Source: Streptomyces chumphonensis
Lineage (GTDB): Bacteria; Actinomycetota; Actinomycetes; Streptomycetales; Streptomycetaceae
Direction: 5' to 3'
Length of the DNA: 64,000 bases
Assembly (NCBI RefSeq): GCF_014779715.1
Contig: NZ_JACXYU010000001.1
Span: forward strand, 558,001 to 622,000
Part shown: positions 14,013 through 21,926 of the stretch, one piece after another
Numbering within the stretch: position 1 is the first letter of the stretch
Layout: each line of letters starts with the position of its first letter
Made by a program: the position numbers and the translations under genes
Notes under the pieces: model-generated
What the model was told of the DNA's origin: nothing
The model's input: the letters and a program-made list of their open reading frames with translations, nothing else
Database searches by the model: none

Positions 14013-15839
14013 CTACAGCACGCCGCGCGCACGGTCGATGGCCGCCGCCGCGTTGATCAACCCGACATGGCTGAACGCCTGCGGGAAGTTCCCCAACAGC
14101 TCACCCGTGCGCGGATCGATCTCCTCCGCCAGCAGCCCCAGATCGTTCGCGCACCCCGCGACCCGGTCGAACAACGCCTGCGCGCGGTCCGGCTCCCCCG
14201 CCATCGCCAGCGCGGAGACGAGCCAGAACGAGCACAGCGCGAACGTCCCCTCCCCACCGGCGAGTCCGTCCGCGTTCCCCGCGTCGGCGACGCGGTACCG
14301 CAGCACCAGCCCGTCCTCCGTCAGCCCCCGCGCCACCGCCTCCACCGTGGACCGCACCCGCGCGTCCGTCGGCGGCAGGAACCCGTACAGCGGCATCAGC
14401 AGCACGGCCGCGTCCAGCTCCTCGGAGTCGAAGGACTGCGTGAACGCCCGCCGCCGCTCGCTCCACCCCCGCTCCAGCACCGCCGTGTGGACCCGGTCCC
14501 GCGCCGCGCCCCAGACGGCCGTCCGCGCGTACCCACCCAGCTGCGGCGCGAGCCGCACCGCCCGGTCCAGCGCCACCCAGCACAGCACCTTCGACGACAC
14601 GTGGTGCAGCGCGGGCCCCCGCATCTCCCACATCCCGGCGTCCGGCTCCTCCCACCGCCGCGCCGCCGCGTCCGCCAGCCCGGCCGCGAACCGCTGCACC
14701 TCCGGATGCAGCTCCCCGAGCCGATCCCGGTACAGGTACAGGGCGTTGAGCAACTCCCCGTAGACGTCCAGCTGCGTCTGGCCCCACGCGTCGTTCCCCA
14801 CCCGCACCGGCCGCGAACCCCGCCAACCCGGCAGATGGCCGAGCTCACGCTCGGACAGGTCGTGCTCCCCGCCCACCCCGTACATGATCTGCAACGAGGA
14901 GCCCGCGTCGGCACCACCGCCGGCCGCGCTCGTCATGAAGGACACGAAGTCCACGGCCTCGTCGGGGCAGGACCCCAGATACAGCGCCTCCAGAGTGAGG
15001 CTCGCGTCCCTGATCCAGGCGTACCGGTAGTCCCAGTTCCGCTCCCCGCCCACCGCCTCGGGCAGCGACGTCGTCGGCGCGGCCACGACCGCCCCCGTCG
15101 GCCGGTACGTCAACCCCTTCAGCACCCGCGCCGACAACCGCACGGTGTCGCGGTGCGGGCCGTGGTAGATGTCGTGATCCGCCTCCCACGAACGCCACGC
15201 CTCCACCGTGTCCGCGATCCGCTCCCCCACCGCCTCCGGCGCCGTCGGCTCCGGCGGCACCTCCTCCGGCGGCGCCCACAACAACGCGAACCCCGTCCGC
15301 TCGCCCGCCCGAACGCGCACCCGCGCTCGCGCCGCGCCGCCGCCGTCCCGCAGCGCCACCGGCGACCGCAGCGAGCACGGATTCGGGCCGCCGAACGTCC
15401 GCGCCCCGCGCCCGTCCACCCGCAGCAACGGCCGCACCAGCCCGTACTCCGGCCGGGGCACGAACTCGACGTCGAACTCCACCTCCCCGTCCAGCCCCTC
15501 GACCTCGCGCAGCAGCTCGTGCGGCGGACGCATCCCGAGGTCGTGCCCCCGCTGCCCCTCCGGCACCGCCAGCGCGTCCCGCAGACACGCGGTGCCCCCG
15601 GCCGTCGTGAACGTCGTCTCCAGGACCAGCGTCCCCGGCACGTACCGCCGCCGCACGTCGAAGCCGCCCGTCGGCGTCACCGACCAGTGCCCCGCGTCCT
15701 CGCCCAGCAGCCGGGCGAACAGGGCGGGGCTGTCGAAACGCGGCAGGCACAGCCAGTCCACGGAGCCCCGCCGGTCGACGAGAGCGGCGGAGCTGCCGTC
15801 GGCGAGCATCCCGTAGTCGGCGATCGCGGTGGAGGTCAC
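14013..15839 (-). CDS. GH15 family glycoside hydrolase (glucoamylase or trehalase type)
   Basis: 608 residues from a GTG; the upstream in-frame extension runs into CRISPR sequence and is rejected. The N-terminal beta domain (IADYGMLADGSSAALVDRRG) is followed by the (alpha/alpha)6 barrel. RNWDYRYAWIRDASLTLEAL and LAEEIDPRTGELLGNFPQAF carry the catalytic glutamates of GH15. No signal peptide is visible, so it is probably cytoplasmic, as for actinobacterial GH15 trehalases and glucosidases. Proximity to the amylase and pullulanase fits a role in finishing alpha-glucan or trehalose breakdown. Its promoter must lie in the ~140 bp between its start and the decayed end of CRISPR array 1. Confidence 0.9.
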   Translation of the reverse strand: MTSTAIADYGMLADGSSAALVDRRGSVDWLCLPRFDSPALFARLLGEDAGHWSVTPTGGFDVRRRYVPGTLVLETTFTTAGGTACLRDALAVPEGQRGHDLGMRPPHELLREVEGLDGEVEFDVEFVPRPEYGLVRPLLRVDGRGARTFGGPNPCSLRSPVALRDGGGAARARVRVRAGERTGFALLWAPPEEVPPEPTAPEAVGERIADTVEAWRSWEADHDIYHGPHRDTVRLSARVLKGLTYRPTGAVVAAPTTSLPEAVGGERNWDYRYAWIRDASLTLEALYLGSCPDEAVDFVSFMTSAAGGGADAGSSLQIMYGVGGEHDLSERELGHLPGWRGSRPVRVGNDAWGQTQLDVYGELLNALYLYRDRLGELHPEVQRFAAGLADAAARRWEEPDAGMWEMRGPALHHVSSKVLCWVALDRAVRLAPQLGGYARTAVWGAARDRVHTAVLERGWSERRRAFTQSFDSEELDAAVLLMPLYGFLPPTDARVRSTVEAVARGLTEDGLVLRYRVADAGNADGLAGGEGTFALCSFWLVSALAMAGEPDRAQALFDRVAGCANDLGLLAEEIDPRTGELLGNFPQAFSHVGLINAAAAIDRARGVL

Positions 15840-15981
15840 CCCACGCACCCTGACGGCCCCCCGACGCCCGGTCCACGACCCCGCGGGCGCCGCCGCCGAA
15901 TTCCCCCCACCCGGCGGACGCCCACCGAGGCGAGGGCGGCGGCCGGGCAGGCAAGCACCACCGACACCCGCACCGAAGCAA

Positions 15982-17105
15982 GGAGGGATCCCCGCATGCG
16001 CGGGGAGCAGCGACCGAGGCGAGCCCCCGACCACCGGGCGGAGGGGCCATCCCCGCGTGCGGGGAGCCGGGAACATCGGGTCGCTTCACAGCGGGTGCCG
16101 GAGGGCCATCCCGTTTGCGCCGGGAGCAACACCACGAGCCTGTCGCCGTGGTGCACGCTCAGGGACCATCCCCGCGCATGCGGGGAGCAGTGCGCCTCTG
16201 AGAACCCGCCGCCGGCCACCTGGGGACCATCCCCGCACGTGCGGGGAGCAGTCGGTCTCCGCCCGCCCGATGAACCCGACCTGGGGACCACCCCCGCGTG
16301 CGCGGGGACCAGTCCCTGGAGGACACCGTCGGCGCGATGGCCCTGGGACCATCCCCGCGTGCGCGGGGAGCAGCGCGGCGTGCTCCTTGTCCCCTCCGGG
16401 ACCCAGGGACCATCCCCGCGTGCGCGGGGAGCAGGCAGCGGAGCGCTGGCGGTGCAGGATCATGAGGGGACCATCCCCGCGTGCGCGGGGAGCAGATGGT
16501 CACCGTGTGCTCTGTGTCGGAAAGTCCGGGACCATCCCCGCGTGCGCGGGGAGCAGATCACCACCCTGACCCGCACCGCGCGGCCGGTGGGACCATCCCC
16601 GCGTGCGCGGGGAGCAGCGTGCACGAAGCCAAGACGGAAGACACGACTGGGGACCATCCCCGCGTGCGCGGGGAGCAGTCCTTGAGCATGATCAAGAAAG
16701 CGATCGAGGAGGGACCATCCCCGCGTGCGCGGGGAGCAGCTCGAATCGGCCCGGCGAACGCCAGGCATGGAGGGACCATCCCCGCGTGCGCGGGGAGCAG
16801 AATGGCGAGCGGCGGATTACTGTCACCGCCCCGGGACCATCCCCGCGTGCGCGGGGAGCAGCCACTTCCGCCATTGCCGTAGAGGGCCTGGAGGGGACCA
16901 TCCCCGCGTGCGCGGGGAGCAGAACTCGTGGGTGAAGTCCTCCAGCCAGACGCCGGGACCATCCCCGCGTGCGCGGGGAGCAGCCGTCGGTGGTCCACTC
17001 CCCGCCCGACTCGACGGGACCATCCCCGCGTGCGCGGGGAGCAGGTGCAGTTCAGCCGGGCACGCCAGCCCGACGTGGGACCATCCCCGCGTGCGCGGGG
17101 AGCAG
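15982..17105 (-). CRISPR. CRISPR array 1 (type I-E, 16 good repeats plus 3 decayed)
   Basis: 29-bp repeats beginning GGGACCATCCCCGCG on the plus strand recur every 61 bp from 16162 to 17077 (16 copies, 15 spacers of 32 bp). The leader is at the right end, so the crRNA reads on the minus strand, where the repeat begins CTGCTCCCCGCGC. The leader-distal (left) end shows progressive decay: copies at 16162, 16223 and 16284 have substitutions, and three degenerate copies at about 15982, 16043 and 16102 are shortened and mutated. The repeat is palindromic (CCCCGCG...CGCGGGG), as expected for Cas6e processing. Confidence 0.98.
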
Positions 17106-17190
17106 GCTGCGTGACCTGGGGGTTTACCCGGGCGGAGCGCGGTTTTTTATGACTTTCGTTGAGTCCGGCATTTCACCCATAGCGTGCATT
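17106..17190 (-). promoter_or_regulatory. Leader of CRISPR array 1
   Basis: The sequence between the first repeat and cas2 resembles the leaders of arrays 2-4 on the opposite strand, sharing GAAAGTCAT, TAAACCC and CAGGTCACGCAG directly before the first repeat. Like the others it contains an 18-codon ATG...TAA frame (17180 to 17124, MGEMPDSTKVIKNRAPPG) ending exactly 18 bp before the first repeat. The conserved block next to the repeat probably guides Cas1-Cas2 integration; the promoter for the pre-crRNA may overlap the 3' end of cas2. Confidence 0.8.
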
Positions 17191-17194
17191 GTTG

Positions 17195-17551
17195 TCATCG
17201 GTTGCCGAAGCGGCGGCGTTTGGAGGCGTTGCTCCAGCCGCGCCGTGGGGTGGTGGTCGGTGCGGGGTCGAGGGGTTTGGTTTTCGGGCGGTGGATGAGG
17301 GTGACGCCCTCGTGGTCGACGGGGTGCCAGGCGTGGTCGTGGGTGCGGAAGGTGAAGCCCTGCTCGTTGTCCGTGGTGTGGGCGAGCAGCGCGCGGCCTT
17401 GTCCGGCGTACTGCTGGACCTCGTTCCACAGCACGTCCCGGACGCGGGCGGAGGGGTTGCCGATGAAGACTCCGGCGGAGATCTCGAGGAGCCAGCGCGT
17501 GAGGAATCCGCGCAGGCCGACGGGGCAGTTGGTCAGGACGATCACGGTCAC
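17195..17551 (-). CDS. cas2: CRISPR-associated protein Cas2 (type I-E)
   Basis: 118 residues beginning MTVIVLTNCPVGLRGFLTRW, characteristic of Cas2e, with SAGVFIGNPSARVRDVLW. Cas2 dimers bridge two Cas1 dimers in the spacer integration complex. The tail of ~25 residues (PRRGWSNASKRRRFGNR) is basic. Its ATG overlaps the cas1 stop (ATGA), so it is the last gene of the cas operon; array 1 follows immediately in the same direction. Confidence 0.96.
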   Translation of the reverse strand: MTVIVLTNCPVGLRGFLTRWLLEISAGVFIGNPSARVRDVLWNEVQQYAGQGRALLAHTTDNEQGFTFRTHDHAWHPVDHEGVTLIHRPKTKPLDPAPTTTPRRGWSNASKRRRFGNR

Positions 17552-18522
17552 CAGGTCATCGCCTCCGGGACATCGTCGTCCCCGCCTCCGTAGTTCCGTC
17601 CGGCGGCGACCTCCTGGCCGCCGTCGCTGTGGAGCCGGACGACGTCCGTGTCATCGCCGGTGCCTCCGGCGGGTGCGGCGTCGGGCAGGAGGAGGTGCTT
17701 GATGTCGTCGACGCAGCGGTCCAGCAGCCCGGTCTGGGCGATGCGGTCGCGCAGGGCGCGGCGCGTGCGTGAGGCGACGTCCTCGTCGCCTTCGGCGGCG
17801 ACGTCGAAGGCGAGCGGGATACCGACATCGGTCTTGTAGAGGTCGGCGATGTCGAGCACGAAGGACAGCTCGTGGCCGGAGTGGATGAAGCCGAGCGCCG
17901 GGCTGCACCCGAGCGACGTGACGACGGCGTGCGCGATGCCGTACATGGACTGCGCCGCCGCGGTGATGGCCTGGTTGACGGCGTCGCCGCTGGCGAAGTC
18001 GCCGGGGGTGTAGCGGCGTCCGCGCCACGGCACGCCGGTGCGTCGGGCCTCGGCCTTGTAGTGGTCCTTGAGGCGCCGCCCTTCCCGGCCGAGGAGTTCC
18101 TGGCGGGTGGAGCCGGTGGGGTCCTCGTCGGGGAAGCGCAGCCGGTACATGGAGCGGGCGACGGCGAGTCGGCTCCGGGGGTTGGCCCATTGGCGGGCCT
18201 GGGCCTCCATGAGGGCCGAGGAGCGGGTGAGGGCGCGGCCGCTCGCGTAGTAGCGCGCGCCTTGTTCGCCGACCCAGCAGACGGCGGCGCCCGTCTCGCC
18301 GAGGACGCTCATCGCCTGGTGCGTGACGCGGGTGCCGGGGCCGAGGAGGAGGGTGCCGATGGTGGCGGACGGGATGTGGGTGGTGCCGTCGGCGTCCTCG
18401 GCGGTGATGGCGTTGGCGTCGCGGTGGACGACGCAGCGTTCCAGGTAGACGAACGAGGTGCGGTCGCCGACCCGGGTGAGGTGGCGCGGGGTGAGGGCCG
18501 GGCGGCGGGAGACGGTCGTCAT
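17548..18522 (-). CDS. cas1: CRISPR-associated endonuclease/integrase Cas1 (type I-E)
   Basis: 324 residues. RTSFVYLERCVVHRDANAIT and the strand TIGTLLLGPGTRVTHQAM are the N-terminal beta domain; the catalytic metal ligands are the Glu in LMEAQARQWANP, the His in FIHSGHELSFVLDIADLYK and the Asp that follows. Cas1 catalyses insertion of new spacers beside the leader. The C-terminus carries an extra ~50-residue acidic, Gly-rich tail (GTGDDTD, YGGGDDDVPEAMTW), longer than in the E. coli protein. It starts 4 bp after the cas6e stop and overlaps cas2. Confidence 0.96.
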   Translation of the reverse strand: MTTVSRRPALTPRHLTRVGDRTSFVYLERCVVHRDANAITAEDADGTTHIPSATIGTLLLGPGTRVTHQAMSVLGETGAAVCWVGEQGARYYASGRALTRSSALMEAQARQWANPRSRLAVARSMYRLRFPDEDPTGSTRQELLGREGRRLKDHYKAEARRTGVPWRGRRYTPGDFASGDAVNQAITAAAQSMYGIAHAVVTSLGCSPALGFIHSGHELSFVLDIADLYKTDVGIPLAFDVAAEGDEDVASRTRRALRDRIAQTGLLDRCVDDIKHLLLPDAAPAGGTGDDTDVVRLHSDGGQEVAAGRNYGGGDDDVPEAMTW

Positions 18523-18526
18523 GGCC

Positions 18527-19318
18527 TCATGCCGTCCGGGCGAGGGGTGCGAGGGTCAGGAGGCCGCAGCCGTACGCCTTGGCGCGTCCGAGGCCCTGGG
18601 TGAGGGTGCGGCGCAGCAGCTGGGGGTCGGTGACGTCCAGCCGGCCCTCGAAGGTGACGGTGACGAGGGTGACGGGTCGGGGCTTGCGGCCGGAGGGGGC
18701 GGAGCGGCCGGGTTTGTCGAAGGCGCGGGACCGTTGGTCGCCGACGGTGAGTTCGTACCGGTCGCCGTGGTGTTCGGTCTTGGTCTTGTACGTGGTGCCG
18801 CCGGGCAGGAGGCGGTCGGCGTCGGGCTTCTCGACGATCTGGAATCCGGCGTCCTTCTGGCGCTTCAGCAGCCACCCCATCTGGTGGACGGGGGTGAGGT
18901 GGGCGGTGAGCTTCCTAGGCTCGCCCTCCGTGCGGCGGATGGTGTGGACGGGGTTGGCGGTGAGACGGAACGACCAGCGGTCGCCGGTGGTGAGGCGGTC
19001 GAGGAAGGGCGTGTAGGGGCGGGTCTCCCAGCCGGGCGTCTCCGGGTCGGCGAGCGCGGGCCATCCGGCCTGCTCGACGAGGTGGGTCAGGTCGGGGCGG
19101 TCGGGGCTGACGAGGTAGAGCAGCACCTCGGCCCGTGCCCGGTGGTCGAGGCGCCACAGCACGCGCGGGCCGCCGGACGGGGCGGTGGCGCCCTGCGCGT
19201 CGGACGGCAGCAGGCAGGGGAAGGACGACATGACGGCGGCGTGCAGGCGCTGGGGTGAGCCGAGGAGCCGACGGGCGCCGGGTCGCGCGGTGTTCACGCG
19301 GAAGCGGGTCAGGTACAT
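18527..19318 (-). CDS. cas6e: CRISPR pre-crRNA endoribonuclease Cas6e (CasE)
   Basis: 263 residues beginning MYLTRFRVNTARPGARRLLG with the catalytic-region SPQRLHAAVMSSFP, where the conserved His of Cas6e lies, and the C-terminal RAMP Gly-rich loop GLGRAKAYGCGLLTL. It cleaves the repeat hairpin and stays bound to the 3' handle of the crRNA in Cascade. The start ATG overlaps the cas5e stop (TGATG), indicating translational coupling. Confidence 0.95.
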   Translation of the reverse strand: MYLTRFRVNTARPGARRLLGSPQRLHAAVMSSFPCLLPSDAQGATAPSGGPRVLWRLDHRARAEVLLYLVSPDRPDLTHLVEQAGWPALADPETPGWETRPYTPFLDRLTTGDRWSFRLTANPVHTIRRTEGEPRKLTAHLTPVHQMGWLLKRQKDAGFQIVEKPDADRLLPGGTTYKTKTEHHGDRYELTVGDQRSRAFDKPGRSAPSGRKPRPVTLVTVTFEGRLDVTDPQLLRRTLTQGLGRAKAYGCGLLTLAPLARTA

Positions 19319-20034
19319 CAGGGGCTTTCTGTTTCCAGGGCGTCGAACGGGTCGTGCGGCGGCGCGGCGCCGGGGTGGGGGACGTCCACCGTGGTCGTCA
19401 CGACGGTGCGCAGGGCGTGGCGGCGCTGCGCCGGGGAGAAGCTGAGGGGCTGGTCGCGCTGGACGTCGCCCGGCTCGCCCTCCGCTCCCCCGGACGTCTC
19501 CCGCAGGACGTCGAGCCGGACGGTGGCCTCCCGGTGCCGCCGCCGGTACCAGGGGGCGGCCTGCCACGGCTCGGTGGCCAGGGCCCGGTGGAGGTCGGCG
19601 TCCTCGCGGACGCGCAGCTCCACGGGGTGTGCGGGCGGGCAGGAGCGCCGTCCGAGGAACGGTGTGTGGACGGGGTCGCGCAGGGCGGCGTGGAGCCGGT
19701 CGAGGAGCGGCCGTTCGCCTTCGACGGCGGCGACGAACACGGCGTCGGCCAGGTAGAAGCGCTCGGACAGGGGCATGGACTTGCCGGTGTCGCCGTGGTG
19801 GGCGGAGTGGAAGTCCCGGATGCGGGTGCCTGGTTGGTCGATGCGGACGCCGAAGCGGAGGGCGGCCAGGGGCCGCAGCCCGTCCTCGTCCTGCCGGTCG
19901 ACGCCGGCCGCCGCCGCGAGGAGTCCGATGACGCCGCTCTTGGTGGGGGCGGACTCGGTGGTGCGGCGGGCGAACCGGGCCGTGGCCCCCCAGCTTTGGA
20001 GGGGCCCGGCGAGCCGCAGGGTCAGCACGCTCAT
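19318..20034 (-). CDS. cas5e: CRISPR-associated protein Cas5e (CasD)
   Basis: 238 residues beginning MSVLTLRLAGPLQSWGATAR, the canonical Cas5e N-terminus, followed by RRTTESAPTKSGVIGLLAAA. Cas5e caps the 5' handle of the crRNA in Cascade. Its ATG overlaps the cas7e stop (ATGA). Confidence 0.96.
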   Translation of the reverse strand: MSVLTLRLAGPLQSWGATARFARRTTESAPTKSGVIGLLAAAAGVDRQDEDGLRPLAALRFGVRIDQPGTRIRDFHSAHHGDTGKSMPLSERFYLADAVFVAAVEGERPLLDRLHAALRDPVHTPFLGRRSCPPAHPVELRVREDADLHRALATEPWQAAPWYRRRHREATVRLDVLRETSGGAEGEPGDVQRDQPLSFSPAQRRHALRTVVTTTVDVPHPGAAPPHDPFDALETESP

Positions 20035-21224
20035 GCGGGCGTGTCCAGGCGTTCGGCGACGGAGCGACCGACGGAGGAGACGAGGGTGCCGAGGTTGTCC
20101 ACCTCGGTGCCGACGTCGGCGAGCTTCGCCGTGTTCGGGCCGACGCGCAGCACCCAGGTGAGGGTGGACGCCTGGTCGCCGTAGGCGCGCTCGACGTCGG
20201 GGATGTGGCCGGCCAGCCGGTCACAGGCTTCGCGGACGTGGCCGCCCTGGTCGCCGCGCACGGGCTCCTCGAAGGCCGCGACGTAGCTCATGGGGCGGGT
20301 GGTGCGCAGCGTGACGACGACGGCGTCGGGCAGGGTGTGGTGGCCGAAGGTGTTGATCTTCCCCTGGGGCAGCGAGGCGAGGAAGCCGTGCACGAAGGCT
20401 TCGACGGCGCGGCGCACGGGTTCGGTGCGCGGCTCGTCGTCGCGCAGGCCCGCGCCGAGGTTGGCGGCGAGCCGGTGGACGTTGAGCGCCGCGTAGCGGT
20501 AGAGGGTGGCGGAGTTGAAGTCGACGGTGCCGATCATTCCGGCGCCGGGCTCGGCGTCGGAGTTCTCGTCGTCCACGGCGGTGTAGTAGTCGGACTCGTT
20601 CTCCACCCGGTGGACGCTGAGCGCGTGGGCGACCTGGACGGCCGCGTCGACGTTGATGTCGGCGACGTCGGCGACCATGCGGCCGAAGAGGGCGATGTCG
20701 ACGGAGTGCCGCGTGTCCGCGAGTGCCTTGGCGCGGCCCTTGTTGTCCCTCTCCTTGAGGAACGCCTTGATGTCGTCCGCGCCTTCGACGGCGAGCCGGG
20801 CGAGGCCGTCGAGCTGCCGGGAGCTGAGGAAGAGGAGGTACTTGGACTGGGCGACGGGGGCCGGCTCCCCGTCCTTCTCGGCGTTGGCCTTGCGCTTGGG
20901 CACCTCGATCTTCAGCCCGGCGGACTGGATCACCTCCGCCGCCAGTTCCCGCGCCCGCTCCCCGGCCAGGGATTCCTCGACGTCGCCGATGCGGGACGCG
21001 AGGAGCTCCACGACCTTCTTCGTGCGCACGCCGAGCTCGCTCGGGTCCAGCAGGTGCTCGTTCCCGAAGAACTCCCGGGTGGCACGCTTCCACGCCTGGC
21101 TGGACACCCGGGCCCTCGGCACTCCGCCGTAGATCGCGGACTTCGGCGCGCCGGTGTCGTCGCGGTTCAGGTTGCTGGGCGGCACGGTCTGGAGGGCGTG
21201 CACGTCGAGGAAGATGCGGTTCAC
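20031..21224 (-). CDS. cas7e: CRISPR-associated protein Cas7e (CasC), Cascade backbone
   Basis: 397 residues from a GTG, beginning with FLDVHALQTVPPSNLNRDD and GVPRARVSSQAWKRATR, the hallmark Cas7e (Cse4) sequence. Six copies normally form the filament along the crRNA spacer. It is separated from cse2 by 28 bp and overlaps cas5e by 4 bp. Confidence 0.96.
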   Translation of the reverse strand: MNRIFLDVHALQTVPPSNLNRDDTGAPKSAIYGGVPRARVSSQAWKRATREFFGNEHLLDPSELGVRTKKVVELLASRIGDVEESLAGERARELAAEVIQSAGLKIEVPKRKANAEKDGEPAPVAQSKYLLFLSSRQLDGLARLAVEGADDIKAFLKERDNKGRAKALADTRHSVDIALFGRMVADVADINVDAAVQVAHALSVHRVENESDYYTAVDDENSDAEPGAGMIGTVDFNSATLYRYAALNVHRLAANLGAGLRDDEPRTEPVRRAVEAFVHGFLASLPQGKINTFGHHTLPDAVVVTLRTTRPMSYVAAFEEPVRGDQGGHVREACDRLAGHIPDVERAYGDQASTLTWVLRVGPNTAKLADVGTEVDNLGTLVSSVGRSVAERLDTPA

Positions 21225-21252
21225 GAGGCGTCCTTGTCGTGTGGTGCTGGTG

Positions 21253-21915
21253 TCAGGGGGCGTCGGGGGTGTCGGGCTGCGAGCCGTCCGGTGCGTGGTC
21301 GCCGCGCCAGGCGTGGAAGGAGCGGCCCCACTCGGCCCGCACGGTGGCCGGTCCGCCGGGCCACTGCCAGGCGTAGAGCTGCCCGGCGAGGAGGGCGTAG
21401 TCCAGTTGCGCGCCGTGGGAGCGCAGGAGGGTGACGATGTCCCGCAGGCGCTGGGCGAGGCCGGTCAGGTCGGGGGCGGTCCCGGCCCGCACGAGGCGCT
21501 TGCGCAGCGGTTCGTCGATCTCCCCGTGCTGCATCGTGGAGCGGATGGCCGCGCCCAGGCCCCGGCGGTCCTCGCGCGTGTCCCGGCGATGCATGCCGGT
21601 GTTGCGGGACTGCTGGTGGACGGCCCACAGCGTGAGCGCCACGTGCACGGCCCCCTCGGCCCGCACGAGTTCGGCCTCGCGCAGCGGGCGGGCGCCGTCG
21701 TCGGTGTCGTGCAGGGGGCCGGTGTCGACGAGGTCCCACAGGTCGGGGACGTCCCCGGCGGGGCGTCCGGCGCCGCGACGCAGCCGGGCCACGGCGGCCA
21801 CGGCCTTCGGCCGGTCGGCGAGGTAGCCCTGTTGCAGGGCGGCGACGTGGCGGCCGGTCAGCTCGGCCACGCGTCGGCGGACGGGGAGGGAAGCGGGGGC
21901 GGTGACGGTCGTCAT
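21253..21915 (-). CDS. cse2: Cascade small subunit Cse2 (CasB/Cas11e)
   Basis: 220 residues. The helical protein contains GAGRPAGDVPDLWDLVDTGP and LWAVHQQSRNTGMHRRD, a Cse2 signature, and RLRDIVTLLRSHGAQLDYAL. Two copies normally stabilise the R-loop in type I-E Cascade. The ATG at 21915 lies 11 bp after the cse1 stop; a longer in-frame extension is antisense-free but lies within cse1 and is rejected. Confidence 0.93.
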   Translation of the reverse strand: MTTVTAPASLPVRRRVAELTGRHVAALQQGYLADRPKAVAAVARLRRGAGRPAGDVPDLWDLVDTGPLHDTDDGARPLREAELVRAEGAVHVALTLWAVHQQSRNTGMHRRDTREDRRGLGAAIRSTMQHGEIDEPLRKRLVRAGTAPDLTGLAQRLRDIVTLLRSHGAQLDYALLAGQLYAWQWPGGPATVRAEWGRSFHAWRGDHAPDGSQPDTPDAP

Positions 21916-21926
21916 GCGGGGCGCCT

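Noticed and set aside
15982..17105. Open frames through CRISPR arrays giving repeated 'ARAGMVP' or 'RGDGP'-like peptides (all four arrays)
   Set aside because: The periodic peptides are translations of the 29-bp repeats; they are not proteins.
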